Of a DNA stretch of 64,000 bases, positions 12,668 to 25,862 are shown piece by piece (the stretch's first letter is position 1; the number at the start of each line of letters is the position of its first letter). The position numbers and the translations under genes are program-made. Origin of the DNA: Stomoxys calcitrans (lineage: Eukaryota; Arthropoda; Insecta; Diptera; Muscidae). The notes beneath the pieces are model-generated. The model saw nothing but the letters and a program-made list of their open reading frames with translations, made no database searches and had not been told where the DNA came from. The stretch covers positions 38,715,445 to 38,779,444 of the forward strand of contig NC_081553.1 in the NCBI RefSeq assembly GCF_963082655.1, read 5' to 3'.

Positions 12668-13433
12668 TTAGTACTCATATATGACGGTATATCTCTCTAA
12701 CTGTCTATTGTATTGAAAGGGGTGCGCTTATTCAAATTCTTGCTGTTCGGTTTTTGCTTTTCTGCTTGCTGAAACTGAAGGTAAGAGTTAAACACCAGTG
12801 ATTTGATTTACATAAATTTAGACCAAAACGCAAAAAAAATCAGGGGGAGAGTAGAAATGAACAACTCACTGGCAGCGCGCTTTGCTTGATGGCTGTTGGG
12901 TAAGGCGACAGGCAGGCCGAGGTAAATTGGACTAAATTAGATAAATGCCATGAAAATGGAATATGGTAGGAAATTGGATTTGCATAAAAATCAGACAAGA
13001 ACACAAATTAGAGAAACATGGAAAAAATGAAAACAGTTAAAAGGTTTCTTATGTTGCGAATGTTGGCAACAAAAGGTAATCCTATAAAGGATTTTTGGAA
13101 TATCAAAATATACTCCCACTCTTTTAATTGTTATATTAGTTACATTTCATAAGACATTAACCTTCAGCTTTATTCTTATTACTATAATTTTTTTTGTTTT
13201 AATGATTTGTTCCTTAGAATCGTTTTTGTTTTGTTTTTTTCATTTTTGTATTTTATTTTTCTTTAGAATGATTGTTTTGTTTCCATATTCATCTAAAGTG
13301 TTATGGCATAACTCATGAATAAGGTGCAGCCGTTGCTAGCCGCCGTTTCAAAGCATCTCAAAAAAAAACTTGATTGATCGCTATCATAATAGAAAAATCA
13401 CACACTCATAGAATGGCAACAGAAAATCTTTGC

Positions 13434-13461
13434 AAAAAAAAAAAAAAAAAAAAAAAAAAAA
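13434..13461. repeat. A28 homopolymer
   Basis: Uninterrupted run of 28 A residues. It is not obviously attached to a retroposon. Confidence 0.9.
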
Positions 13462-13682
13462 CAATTCTAAGCCAGCAATTGTTAGATTCTAAAGTTAAGG
13501 TCATTATAGTCAGGTTTGTTTTTAAATTAAAAAGCAAAAAAAAATAAAAAAAAAAAAAAAATAAATAAATAAAAAAATGTTAACTGTACGTGCATGTTTG
13601 GGTTAAAATAGTTGGTGTATGACATCCTGGAGATGAAAGATTTTCTGCAGACTATGAGACCTATTGTAATCATCCTTAAAGG

Positions 13683-13775
13683 GCTTGTATCATTGAATTT
13701 AAACTTGAATCGGACAGCACTCATTGATATGTGAGAAGTTTCCTCCTTTTCCTTAATGGAATATTAATGGGCAAA
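13683..13775 (+). repeat. 5'-truncated SINE tail
   Basis: It contains TTTAAACTTGAATCGGACAG, CATTGATATGTGAGAAGTTT and ATGGGCAAATTTGC. There is no tRNA head. A motif copy lies 94 bp downstream at 13869. Confidence 0.82.
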
Positions 13776-14299
13776 TTTGCAACTGGGCTTGTATTAGGGT
13801 GTTTCTTGTGCTGGAGGGCTATCTACCATCGAAACACAAGGTGGTGTAATATTTAAGCTTCTATATTTATTGAGAACAAAAATTGATTCCTTTTCATAAT
13901 TTTCGCACAAATTTAGTTTTTTAATGCTGTAAAATGGCAGGTCTGAAAATAAATATTGTTGAGTTGATTATAGTCCTTATATTTGCGAGAAAGTAGGCTA
14001 AAAGTTCCTATGTTGTATTCAGAATCCTATATGGGAGAAGTCCTAGGTGATTTTATATTTATTGAGAACAAAAATTGATTCATGAGATATGAAAGATTCA
14101 AATTGTGTACCATACAAACCCAGTTGCCCCACAAATAAAATTTATTGAGAACAAAAATTGATTCTTTTTCATATATTTGAGGAATCTCAGGTTACAATAT
14201 CATCAATACTCATTAAAGTTAATTGAGAACAAAACATCCATTCTTCTTCATACATGTTCGGATACTTAGGATCCAGATTCCTAGACAAGTTCGCCTAGT

Positions 14300-14882
14300 T
14301 ATAACCTACACCACTACTGTGTTTGTATGTGTTTGTTTGTAACACCCAGAAGGAAGAAAGATAGACCCATTGATAAGTATACCGATCGACTCAGAATCAC
14401 TTTCTGATTCGATTTAGCTATGTCCGTCTGTCTGCCCGTCTGTCCACAATTTGTGTACAAAGTACAGATCGCAGTTTTCATTCGATCGTCTTCAAATTTG
14501 TTATGGGCATGTTTTTCGAACTAAAGACAAAGTCTATTGAAATTGAGAAAAAATCGGTTCAGATTTGGATATAACTCCCATATATATATTCGTCCGATTT
14601 GCAGTAATATTGCAATAAAATGGTCTTTTGTTAACCGATTCTCTCGAAATTTGGCTGGTAGGATTTTCTTACGACTCTCAACATTACTGGCGAATTTCAT
14701 AGATATCGGCTTAGATTTAGATATAGCTGTCATACATTTATATCGACAGATTTTCACACCAAGAGCTGCTGCAAGCGCATAATTTGACCAATCTCGCCAA
14801 CATTTTGTACCACACTTTCCTCGACGACTACCACATTATCTGAGAAGTTTGCTTGAAATCGGTTCAAAGTTAGATATAGCTT

Positions 14883-14931
<49 letters not shown>

Positions 14932-15124
14932 CGTCAGATTTTGGGTAATTTGCAAAAATGTTGTCATTTGTCAACCGTAGTTATTTCAGTTTGAACATAT
15001 TTGATCGCCGAGGTCCATCAAAATAGGTTGAGAATTGAATATTGCTCCCACATTGTACTTATAGGGTAGGTGTAGGGTATTATACAATCTGCACCGCCCG
15101 ACTTTTGCCTTTCATTACTGGTTT
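14300..15124 (+). mobile_element. Non-autonomous rolling-circle-like repeat, subfamily C, copy 2
   Basis: It starts CCTACACCACTACTGTG and has the conserved segment TTCTGATTCGATTTAGCTATG followed by a GTCTGTCTGCCCGTCTGTCC microsatellite. It carries GATATAACTCCCATATATAT-type blocks and ends GTAGGGTATTATAC, then GACTTTTGCCTTTCATTACT. It shares order with the copy at 2327-4105 but has fewer internal units. A (TA)22 microsatellite lies inside. Confidence 0.75.
14885..14928. repeat. (AT)22 microsatellite
   Basis: Pure AT dinucleotide run inside the subfamily C element, probably grown from its CCATATATAT segment. Confidence 0.95.
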
Positions 15125-15349
15125 CATCTGAATAGGGTCTTTTTTATTTCATGTATTTGCATCGTGTATCACGAGAGATCCAGGTTGCCCCGTATTTATT
15201 AAGAACCAAAATTGATTCTATATTCAAGGGAAAGTTCATCTTCCTCTATTTTCTCTAAATTAAATCTTTTGGAATTAAATCTTTTCCTTTCCTTGGAACT
15301 AAATCCTTTCCTTTTTTGTTCTTTACAAATTTTAATTTTTGGTCCCCTG

Positions 15350-15466
15350 CTACTTTCATGGTAAAGGTCACCGAGTTTAAACTTGAATCGGACATCACTC
15401 AGGGATATGTGAGAAGTTTGCCCCTGTTCCTTAATGAAATTTTCATGAGCAAATTTGCAATTATCC
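15350..15466 (+). repeat. 5'-truncated SINE tail
   Basis: GTTTAAACTTGAATCGGACA, ATGTGAGAAGTTTGCCCCTG and GAGCAAATTTGCAATT identify the SINE 3' half. A diverged motif copy follows at 15506. Confidence 0.8.
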
Positions 15467-15525
15467 AAACTGCTTGGGAAGCGCTTTTTTAGAACTTTTT
15501 TGTTTACTGAGAACAAGAATAGATT

Positions 15526-16640
15526 TTTTTTCGACCAAATGCAGAGACATAGGTTTCAAAAATCCTTAAATAGTTACTAAATGTTCTCTAAAAAACTAAA
15601 ATGTTTAAAATTTAATAGAATGATCTGCTATTAACGGTTTCTACATAAACTGAGAACATTTTCATTTTTTCTCTCCTAAATAAGATTTTTTTCCCCCGAA
15701 TAACATCGTCATGCTTTTGCCTCAAAACAACAAATTGTCAAGCAACATAATTATTTGCAATAAAAATTAATTAAATTGTATTGGCACAGAGAACACCAAC
15801 CATGTTTTATCTAACGAACGAATAAGCGCAGTCAGCCATCGAGCGAGCTCCCATAGCACATTGTCATTTAATGTTGTTGAAGTCAATGCGACAACCTGAA
15901 ACGACAATAGTGCGACAAAACTTGTTAAAGTGATTAACACATAAAAATGTTTTAAACATAAAACCATGAATTATGGCTTGAAAATGTTGTAAACTGAATT
16001 TATTAAAAGAAGAGAAAAAAAATCCAATAGTGTATTAACAGAACCAAACCAACAAACAAACAACGATGGCAGTGGCATAAAAACAAAAAAAAAAAAAAAG
16101 AAAAGCTATACATGATGAAGACACTAAATGTTTGTTATGATGCCGAGATTATTAACCAAAAGCAAAAAAACCGGGAAAATTTTACAAGTTGTTAGTCAGT
16201 ATCCAAATTAAAAAAAAAAAATTATTTAAAAATATTCTTTTGATTTTTTTCTTTGCGTGAATATTAAATATGCTCCTTTAAATAACTTAGCAACTTACAC
16301 CGACATAAATAAACCTATAAAATATATAAATTTCTAACAGTGTTTCGGAGACTGAGTCGTCCTTGTAGATATCACAGATATCCCATGTCACCTTTTGGAG
16401 CCGCATAATGAACTTTAAATTTTTTTCATTTATTGAGAACAAAAAGTGATTGATTTTCATTGCTTTATAAGATTTTTTTTGATTGAAAATTAAACATATT
16501 GCTTAATTTTTTAAATTTTCAACTTCATCTTTATTGGTTCATTCTTATGTTCATATTTACAAAGCAGAGTTATGAGATCTTATCTTTTGGATATTACTGC
16601 ATATAAGACTTAGGATCAAAGATATTAAATTACAATTGAA
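15526..16640. other. Unique intronic sequence
   Basis: AT-rich. One motif copy lies at 16432. No gene or repeat family recognised. Confidence 0.5.
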
Positions 16641-16644
16641 AATT

Positions 16645-16753
16645 AAACATATTCTGCCGCCGCTAAAAATTTGTCCGAAGTTTTCGTCAGTATTTAAGCC
16701 CAGGCGTTCAGCGTCATTGGCGGGCATGCTAACCTCTGCTCTACGGTGGACTC
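16645..16753 (-). repeat. SINE head fragment
   Basis: On the minus strand it retains the A-box region and CGCTGAACGCCTGGG with a B-box relic (GGGCTTAAATAC), then stops. It lacks the body and tail, the opposite of the tail-only plus-strand copies. Confidence 0.75.
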
Positions 16754-16872
16754 CACCCTTTATGATGGTATAAAATCTTTTGTACATTATTTTTGAAACA
16801 TCCGTCGGCATACATGTGAACTCAGGCTTTTTTGCGATCGGCGGAAATGTTATCCAAACTATCTGGCCCTTT

Positions 16873-16955
16873 TTATATCCTCCGCAATAGGATGGGCTTA
16901 TACTAATTTCGTCATTCCGTTTGTAACACCTCTAAAAATTCGATAGATTAATTTC
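16873..16955 (+). repeat. 5' end fragment of a subfamily A-like rolling-circle-like element
   Basis: TATATCCTCCGCAATAGGAT, then TATACTAATTTCGTCATTCC and GTTTGTAACACC, match the 5' ends at 18255 and 25863. The rest of the element is absent. Confidence 0.75.
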
Positions 16956-16959
16956 CTTG

Positions 16960-18250
16960 AAATCTTATACACATTTTGTTCAAAAGTTAAAAATTTAAAT
17001 GTTTTAAAAAATTAGTTTTAAGATATTTTTTTTTTTATTTTAAATTTTCATTGTTTTCCATTCACATTCTCCCTAAATATCTTAGCCACCTCTAATGAAA
17101 TTATTTCTATTCCCCTCCCACACCTCTAACCCTACGTTGGCTTTAAACTCTCCTCTCTTTGGTTTAGCCTTAATTGAATTTTCTTTTTCACTCACTGGGA
17201 TTTTCTTGCATCCCGTAGAGTGTAGATTTCCCTGAGCTAAAAACATCCTGCTGATTTTCTCTCATCTCCCCATCTGCTTTGCGTGCATTTAAAAGCAGAA
17301 AATTTTAATTTCTTTGCTGACAACGGCTACGACTCCAAAAAAATAAAGAAAACTGAGACACAGTAATCAATCTTCCTTCATTTTTTGTTTTTTTTTTGCT
17401 GTCTATATTACCCAAAATCGGATTAGTCACCAAGGTTGTTTTCGGCTTTGTTTAAAAAAAAAAACTCACACAGCAGAAAAGGCAAAAAACCTGGAGTAGA
17501 AAACAATAACCCCAGGTTTCTCACAGTGCAACAAGAGGCCCGGCCTGCATTGCGCTTGTGCCTGGTGGTCTGTCTTTTTTGGTGTTTTTTTTTGCCAACG
17601 GGCGGGCGGGCCTAAAACAATTAACTTTTTATCAAAAGGTGTTTTGCCCATTTTTCCCACTTTTTTTCCTCAAATGTCTTTGTGTGTGTCTGCCTTTGAA
17701 TAGGTTTGTCGTTGTTTGTTGAGTTATTATATAAGGGTATGTTAATCATGCGTAAAGTAAAATGTTTAAAACAATAGTTTGAATTTTTGCAAAACAAAAA
17801 CTGCACAGACACACACCAAGTTTTTTTTTCCCCCTCCTAAAGAGTCTATGGAAAAACTGTAAACTGAGCAATCGTCATTGGCCTCAGTTGGATATCCAGC
17901 TGTGAGCCTTAATACACAAAAGCCTGAGAATGTGGTAGGTAAGGCCTTCAAATAAATAAAGAGAAAGTAGGGTTTGTAGGGAAAAGCAAAATGGGAGTAA
18001 GTGGATATGACTAGGTTGTCCCAAAAACAGTGATAATTAAAAAAAAAAAATAATTTATAAAAAAAGTTTTATTTTTATTTTGGGATTTTTATTGAGAACA
18101 AACATTAATTCTTATCAACAAAGCAGTCATATGAATATTCTGAGGCAAAATTTATAGATAGGTATATATGTGTATACAGATACCTGTTATGCGCCACATT
18201 AGCCACTATCACTTTTAGTCAAATAAATAAAAATTAAAATTGTATACGTA
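16960..18250. other. Unique intronic sequence
   Basis: No recognised repeats except one motif copy at 18091. No credible coding region. Several A/T homopolymers are present. Confidence 0.5.
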
Positions 18251-18254
18251 ATTT

Positions 18255-19153
18255 TTATACCCTCCACCATAAGATGGGGGGTATACTAATTTCGTCATTC
18301 TGTTTGTAACTACTCGAAATATTCGTCTGAGACCCCATAAAGTATATATATTCTTGATCGTCGCGACATTTTATGTCGATCTAGCCATGTCCGTCCGTCT
18401 GTCCGTCCGTCCGTCCGTCCGTCCGTCCGTCCGTCTGTCTGTCGAAAGCACGCTAACTTCCGAAGGAGTAAAGCTAGCCGCTTGAAATTTTGCACAAATA
18501 CTTCTTATTAGTGTAGGTCGGTTGGTATTGTAAATGGGCCATATCGGTCCATGTTTTGATATAGCTGCCATATAAACCGATCTTGGGTCTTGACTTCTTG
18601 AGCCTGTAGAGTGCGCAATTCTTATCCGATTGGAATGAAATTTTGCATGACGTGTTTTGCTATGATATCCAACAACTGTGCCAAGTATAGTTCAAATCGG
18701 TCAATAACCTGATATAGCTGCCATATAAACCGATCTTGGGTCTTGACTTCTTGACCCTCTAGCGTGCGCAATTCTTATCCGATCAGAATGAAATTTTGCA
18801 CGACGTGTTTTGTTATGATATCCAACAACTGTGCCAAGTATGGTTCAAATCGGTTCATAACCTGATATAGCTGCCATATAAACCGATCTTGGGTCTTGAC
18901 TTCTTGAGCCTCTAGAGGGCGCAATTCTTATCCGATATGCCTGAAATTTTGTACGATGGATCCTCTCGTGACCATCAACCAACGTGTTTATTATGGTCTG
19001 AATCGGTCTATAGCCCGATACAGATCCCATATAAATCGTTCTCTCTTTTTTACTTCGTGAGCCCCAATGGGCGCAATTCTTATGCGAATTGGCTGAAATT
19101 GTACACAGGTCTCCAACATATAATTTAATTGTGGTCCGAACCGGACCATATCT
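18255..19153 (+). mobile_element. Non-autonomous rolling-circle-like repeat, subfamily A, 3'-truncated copy
   Basis: The 5' end TATACCCTCCACCATAAGAT leads to CCCATAAAGTATATATATTC and TTGATCGTCG, then a (GTCC)n block at 18389-18441. Internal units contain GATATAGCTGCCATATAAAC; two consecutive occurrences, at 18711 and 18863, are 152 bp apart. It lacks the terminal hairpin present at 27492-27507. From memory, the conserved core plus GTCY microsatellite is shared with Drosophila mini-me/DINE-type elements. Confidence 0.85.
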
Positions 19154-19199
19154 TGTTTTAAATATTTTTTCGAAAATTTTATTGAAAACAAAAACTGAT

Positions 19200-21250
19200 T
19201 CTTTTTGTATTTTTTTTTTTTCTTAATTTTTCCTTTAGCCCATTTATTGGTGCCATGACTTGAATTTTCCAATTTCATATCTTGGAATTTTTCCAAAAAT
19301 TCATCTCCATAATTTCTGGTCCCAATCTATATCTCTTTTCCACAAAATATAAGCCAAAAATAAAACCAAAAACTGCTGTTGGCCATACATGCCATTAGAG
19401 CTGGTGTACTGCTTATCATTGAATCTCATCGATAGAAAGCATACCAGTCGCCATGCAAACAAACGTCATTTGTAGAAATCCTGTTGTGAATCCTTGTTGA
19501 CCACCAAATGCGACAACATATAAACAAACCAAATGGAATGCATTTAGACAACAAACTAATTTCAAATGTCAAAATCTTATCTAACGATTTTCTTTCATTC
19601 AGCCATGGCTTTTTCAAGCACTAAACATGATTTCATGATAAATTCCTTTATTTAAACAACCTTAAAATACAAATAGGAAAAAAAAAACACATAGCTAATC
19701 ACCAAAACCAGTACCCAAGATAGGAGAATCTACCACAAAAGAAAGAGATTCCTATACATCAAGTTTAACCGTAAGACTAGCTAGTTTGGAAAAGAAAAAC
19801 CATAGAACATGTTATACTGTTCAACACCTTCTTCTCCCAGTGGTGGAGAGTCTGCCTGCTCTCTAGCAAGCAGACTTTTAGTTTCTTGTCTGTCTAAAGG
19901 AAACAACAACAAAAAAAAAACACTTTTAGATTTTTATCATTCGCAACATTGCATGTCACTGATACCCTCTTAACTGGAGAGCTAAAGGCACATTTTCTAA
20001 ACCAACACCATTTACTTTAAGCAAAACACACACTTACTATAGATGTCAGTTTGGCAATCTCTTCGATGCAGTCTAAAAACAATATGTCACCGTTAAATTC
20101 TTGAGTTTATGAAATGATAACTCTTTAAACTGTAAGGTCTTTAAAGAGTAAAATCCACGAAAACACAAAAATAAAATGGCCTTTCACAAGCCAACGAATG
20201 AATACAACGATGACGGCGACGACAACAACTATACCACACTTAACATAATTTAACACGAATATCAACAAAGATTTTGGCTTGTCGGCCACATTTTGCCATT
20301 GCCAGGGTGTTGGCAGACTTTTCGGCTTTGGCTAAAATCTGATAAACATGTTGAGTTGTTCTAAAATAAAGCATGTTGCTGCTGATGTTGTTGAGTTGTT
20401 GTCTCAGGGGTGTGTGACATGTTACACGAAATAGTTTGCATATGTTTGCCGAGTCCTCCTCCCTCCCCCCCCCCAAAAAAAAAAAATCTGCTTGAGTACT
20501 ATGTTCAAGCATTTTGCAGTTACACTGTCTGAGGCTCTATAAACTGTCTGTCTTTGCTATCACTACTACAACTACTCCTCACTCTACTTGTCTCAAAGTA
20601 CATGCATCAAATTAATTATACGATTAATGCTTTTCATGTTATTCTCTTGCATCTTGAAACGTCCATTTCGCTTCTCCCTCTCTCTACTTAGGCGAAAAAT
20701 GTTCACTAAGATCTTCATAATGCTGGGCAGCTTTCATAGCTTGATGTCTATGCGTTCTCACACCACATAGTACTGCACAAAATTGCCTTGGGTTTTGCCT
20801 AGAGCTAAGCAGAAATCTAAAATGTCTGCAAATCCTATATAAAATGCATAAGAAATCGTTTTAATGTTTCCTTTTACTGTCTATGCAAATCTTAAGATTT
20901 CATGTGTAAATGTGTTATCTTAATATCTTGTAGGCCAGCAACAACAACAAAAAAAGAACAATCTTGATTAATGTTGTTTTTTTTTCTCGCCGATGTTGTA
21001 GTTGAGATGGTATTTGCAGTAATGCAAAAAAAAAAAGGACAGTCATATTAGTTTGTGGGCCTGGGAATATGGAAAATACATGATATGCCAATAATTATGC
21101 CATGAAAAGATGTTAATCATAGCATCCAGATAATCTACTTTAATTATAAAAAAATAAACATCTGGGTGGACTATTTTTTAAAATATCTCCTACAAAATGA
21201 AGAAAATTCCAAACTCTAGGTTAAGAGATTCGGGGACTTGAATAAAAAAA
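19200..21250. other. Unique intronic sequence
   Basis: Apart from a motif copy at 19181-19200, the region shows no repeat family. It holds CAACAAC-type microsatellites and a poly-C/poly-A junction at 20465-20486. No gene is supported. Confidence 0.5.
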
Positions 21251-21399
21251 ATAAGAAAATTTATTGAGAACAAAAATTGGTTCGTTAATGATTGATAATG
21301 ATTTTGGCTGACCCGCACTCCAAAAAGTTTTTGAGCTCCTCCTTGAAATTTAAGCCACTCCCATGGTTTGGTAGCGAGAGCAAAAAAAAGGATTGCCAT

Positions 21400-21530
21400 T
21401 TAGTGCCAGGTCGAGTATGGCGAATGCTGAAAAACCTTTCAGAGGCCTTGGTATGTCGCTATTGTTGTATCAGAATGAACTTAAAGTTGTCTAAGTGAGT
21501 CTGTTAAGGTCTACAATTTAACCCTAAAAT
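21400..21530 (+). repeat. Tail of second SINE family (tentative)
   Basis: GTATCAGAATGAACTTAAAG and GTCTAAGTGAGTCTGTT resemble the tail at 11666-11720. The head (GCCAGGTCGAG) is not convincingly tRNA-like. A related piece follows at 21600. Confidence 0.45.
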
Positions 21531-21659
21531 ATTGCTGAAGCTTAGGAGCTTGAATGGTGTGACATCGAGGCAAAAACGGGATGTCCGTTGTTGTGAGGTC
21601 TTGTAAGTATGGCGTATGCTGAAGAAACTCCCAGTTGAGGTCCTGTAAGGCCCAACTAA

Positions 21660-22735
21660 CATTATTTGCGACCTTGAAATAGTTATTGAGAACAAAAACT
21701 TATTCTTCTAAGATACCTGTAAATCAACCCTACCTCTTCTTAACCGCTTTTTTAACATGTATCCCATATAACACCTGGCTTTCCCAGCGCGAAGACTTAT
21801 CTACCGCATAAAGTTGTCTCTTTTTGGGCGTTGACATCTCTGGGGAACAAGCAGCCATTCCTCTTCTTCCTATAGATTTTCCTTCCTCCATGAACATCTC
21901 ATCTCTCATTATTTGCGACCTCGGAGTATTTATTGAGAATAAAAACTGATTCTTCTAAGATACCTGTAGATCAACCCTACCAAGATAGATATTCTTCTTA
22001 ACCGCTGTTTTTTAAGATGTATCTCATAATACACCTGGCTTTCCCAGCGCTAAGACTTACCTTACGTACAAAGTTGTCTCTCTTTGGGCGTTGATATCTC
22101 TGGGGAACAACCAGTCATTCCTCTACTTCCTATAGAATTAGGGGCACCAGATTTTCCTGCCCCCATGAACATCCATCTCTGATTATTTGCGACCTCGGAA
22201 TATTTATTGGGAACAAAAATTGATTCTTCGAAGATGCATGTAGATCAACCCTTCCAAGGTAGAGATTCTTCTTAACCGCTTTTCATAAGATGTATCTCAT
22301 AATACACCTGGCTTTTCCAGCGCTAAGACTTACCTAACGTACAAAGTTGTCTCTCTTTGGGCGTTGACATCTCTGGGAAACAACCAGTCATTCCTTTACT
22401 TCGTATAGAATTAAAACACCAGATTTTCCTCCCTCCATGAAAATCTCATCTCTCATTATTTGCGACCTCGGAATATTTATTGAGAACAAAAATTGGTTCT
22501 TCTAAGCTGCATGTAGATCAACCCTTCCAAGGTAGAGCTAAGACTTACCATTGTGTAAAGTTGTCTCTTTTTGGGCGTTGACATCTCTGGGGAACAAACA
22601 GTCCTACCCCTACTCCGTATAGTATTGGAGGTACCAGCTCTTCCCTCCTCCATGAACATCCTATGGAGGCACCGGCTCTTCCCCCCTCCATGAACATCCT
22701 ATGGTCGAGCAAGATTTTGAGCGCCATTCATAATT
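21660..22735 (+). repeat. Four-copy tandem array, period 247-274 bp, with the 20-bp motif
   Basis: Each unit has ATTTGCGACCT, a motif copy, GTAGATCAACCCT, ACACCTGGCTTTCCCAGCGC, AAAGTTGTCTCT and GGGCGTTGACATCTCTGGGG. Motif starts are 21685, 21932, 22206 and 22480, with spacings 247, 274 and 274. The last unit is shortened. A 47-bp sub-duplication (CTCTTCC...CATGAACATCCTATG) lies at about 22630-22700. Confidence 0.93.
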
Positions 22736-23530
22736 TGGTTAACTTTGTATTTCTTTTTCAGTTAGTGTTAGTTTGAGTTACTGTGTCATGCGCGCCATTC
22801 AGATTCGGCCTTAAAAAGGATGTCCCTTATCATTGAGTTTAAACTTTAAACGGACAGCCCTCTTTGCTAAGTGAGAAGTTAGCCCCTGTTCTTTAATGGT
22901 ATATTCATAGGCAAATGCAAATACCCACAATTAAGGTACTCGGGGAAGACTTCTCTGAAAGAGTGCTGTTCTAAGGATAGCCCTAAGTCAGTTTTTTTAA
23001 AATAAATTTATTGAGAACAAAAATTGATTCCATGTTCGTAAAACTAAGCAAAAATTTAGTTTAAATTTTTTTTTATATGGAGGCTTGAATCATCTTTGCT
23101 GACCTGTATGGCAAGCAGCTCTTCCCCCTTCCATGAACATCTCATGGTCGAGCAAGATTTTGAGCGCCATTCATAATTTGGTTAACTTGGTATTTCTCTT
23201 TCAGTTAGTGTGGGTTTTTGAGTTACTGTGTCATGCGCGCCGTTCAAACTCGCCTTTAAAAAGGAGGTCCCTAATCATTGAGCATAAACTTTAATCGGAC
23301 AGCACTCATTGCTATGTGAGAAGTTAGCCCCTGTTCTTTAATGGTATATACATAGGCAAAATGACATTACCATCAATTTAGGTACTCGGTGATGACTTCT
23401 CTTAAAGAGTGCTGTTCTAAGGATGGCTCTAAATATTTTTTTTTTATAAATTTATTGAGAACGAAAATTGATTCCATGTTCGAAGATCAAAGCAAAAAAT
23501 TTAGTTTAAATTTTTTAAGTGGAGGCTTAA
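22640..23530 (+). repeat. Two-copy 444-bp tandem duplication including SINE tail and motif
   Basis: GAGCAAGATTTTGAGCGCCA, the SINE tail (22806-22925 and 23247-23365), GAAAGAGTGCTGTTCTAAGG and the motif (23010 and 23454) repeat in order with a 444-bp offset. This shows the motif and the SINE tail being copied together as one unit. Confidence 0.9.
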
Positions 23531-24049
23531 ATCATCTTTGCAGACTTATATGGCGAACAGCTTGGGATATGAGGGATATATACCGTCGGAAGAGAAGGAT
23601 TTTATTTGCACTACAAACATTTATTGAAAACAAATATTGATTCTTTCAGAAACACATAGTTTTTTTAATTTAACACCCCTTCCCCCCTCTCTCAACCCTG
23701 TAAACTCTTTTTGGATTGCTTATACTAATAAGCTTATAACCCCGACTTGTTTAAATCCAAAATCGGAAGGAATCCGTCTACGAGACTGTTTCTACTGCTT
23801 GTTTATTGGATCGGTAATACGAAGTCTCCTTGTCAGGTGCCTAAAGCTACTTGGTCTTTTATGGTATGGGCGCCGTAAGTTTCTGCTTCCCTATTGTTAC
23901 TTTAAGGAACTTTTCAACAATTTTAAACTCCTTCTATGTTTGTTTTTCTTAAAATTTATAGGAAAGACCCATATTTAAAAATTATTTCTCTAATCAATAT
24001 CAACCATTTTTTCGCAGCAAACATTTTATTGAGAACAAAAACTGATTCC

Positions 24050-25860
24050 ATATTCGTTAAACCTTCAAATTTAAGTTTTCATTTCGAGGTGGCTCAAAAT
24101 CCCATTTCCCTAAGTTTAGGGTTATTTTCAAAATTTGTTTATCAACAGCCATCAAACATAACCCTTTAGGAATTTATTTTAGAAAGGTTCGTTTACTTCT
24201 TTTATATATGAAAAAATCATCAGTATTCTCTTTGTTACTAGTCTCGTTAACTCCTCCCCCTTTGAAGAACAAAAAACTTATTCAATAAACCCTATTCCAT
24301 TAAATTTCTAATCATTAACAAAAAATCAAGGCGTTTAATGGTTACCATTTGAATTGAATCAAGAAAACCACCATAAGACAGCCGGCATGCGTCATAAGTA
24401 GAGACAAGATGCCCATTGTTGTGTGTGTGTTGTGAAGCCCGATAGCAATGAAACAATTGCTTACAAGTGGTGTCGGCATAATTATTAAAGAGAATAAATA
24501 TTTTATGCTTTGACAAAGCCTCTACAGCAAAATTGGTAACACCTTACAGCAATTCCTAGGGAATAACGAAGAAAAAAACCATTTGGGTCGTAAAACAATC
24601 TGCCGCAATACGGTGGCGTTTTTGACGTCTGCAAGTCTACTGGAAAACAAAAAACCTCTTTTCAGGCTTGTTTTTCTTGAAAACCCCTCTTACAGAAAAG
24701 AAAAAAAAAATTTTGGAATGGAACAAATATTTGTGCTTTATCATGATGTTTAGGCCAAAAATCGACCAAAAGAATTTTTGTAGTATGTATTTTGATGAAT
24801 CATGTTTACTTAGCCTGACGCGTCAGCCAGCAAAAAACCAAAAAAAAAAAACATAGTGCCGCATTCTCTCTCCTTCAAACTTACAGATGTCTTGGGCAAC
24901 TTATTCATCTTTTCGGTTTTTTTATGGGGCCAAAGCAATGGCATTACAATAATAATAATTTGAAATTCATATGTATGGCATATACTGTATGCCACTCTGG
25001 CTAGGCGGCTCGCATACAACAATTTCCATAATAAAAAGATGTTATACTTTGATAACATTAAAACTAAACTTACAATAACACTGGATCTTTGGTTCATACC
25101 AGGGCTGGCTTGTAAGCCATTTGCTTTCATAGATTTTTTTTTTTTCATTTGGAGGCTTAAAAAATGTTTAGTCATAATTTTTATATGTGGTAAAAATGTA
25201 GCCGGCGGTTCGGTTAACAGCGGCGGCGGCGGCTGCTTTGGTAGAGAAGACCTCCTTTTATTTTGTAGCTTGGTTTTTGTTTTTTTTTTTTTGTCCATCA
25301 TACAACAAATTTGTGCAAGTAAGCTTTTGAAAAAATGCAAGATCATGGTACAACAACATTTTTCCCTGGCCTTTAGTTTTCCTACATAGGGGAGAGATTT
25401 TCGTTTTCATTTTCATTATGTTGAATGGTGGGGTTAGACTTACAGACGTCACATGACATTTGGGAAAATCTGTAGAAGTATGACCTGGCAATAAAACTCA
25501 ATAAAAAAAATTGCTTTTAAATCATTTCAGCAAAATCATGCATTATGGCTTTTATGTAGTGAAGAGTACAAAAAAACCGGAAAACAAATTAGCAAATATA
25601 CAACAAAAGGAAGAGTTGTATGAAACAAAAGGCTCTAAGGCGATACGAAAAAAGCTTTTATAAAAAAAAAATTAGCAAATATTCCGTGTGTAACAAACGC
25701 ATTTAATTTTGCCACAAAATTTATTAGCTCTCATTTGTTATGAGGGCTCCATAAAAATCCTAGTTTTATGAGTAGCCTTTAAAAAAGAAAACCTTAAATC
25801 ATAAAACATTTCATTTTTGGTTTTAGTGTTTGCGCCATTAACCATTTGGAAAGAAACCGT
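24050..25860. other. Unique intronic sequence
   Basis: No repeat family recognised. The longest open frame, on the minus strand at 24810-25346, is rich in Lys and homopolymers and shows no domain, so I do not call it a gene. Confidence 0.5.
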
Positions 25861-25862
25861 TT

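Larger units (their letters stand above)
12094..13680. other. Unique intronic sequence with homopolymer runs
   Basis: No gene is supported. It contains a motif copy at 12191, the G25 run at 12643-12667, an A28 run at 13434-13461 and an A-rich stretch at 13536-13577. Confidence 0.55.

Noticed and set aside
18389..18441. GTCC microsatellites as independent repeats
   Set aside because: They occur at the same place in each rolling-circle-like element (18389, 26000, 30203) and belong to those elements.
24810..25346. 178-codon minus-strand open frame
   Set aside because: Low-complexity, spans homopolymer runs, has no domain, and a plus-strand frame overlaps it. No splice or codon-use support.
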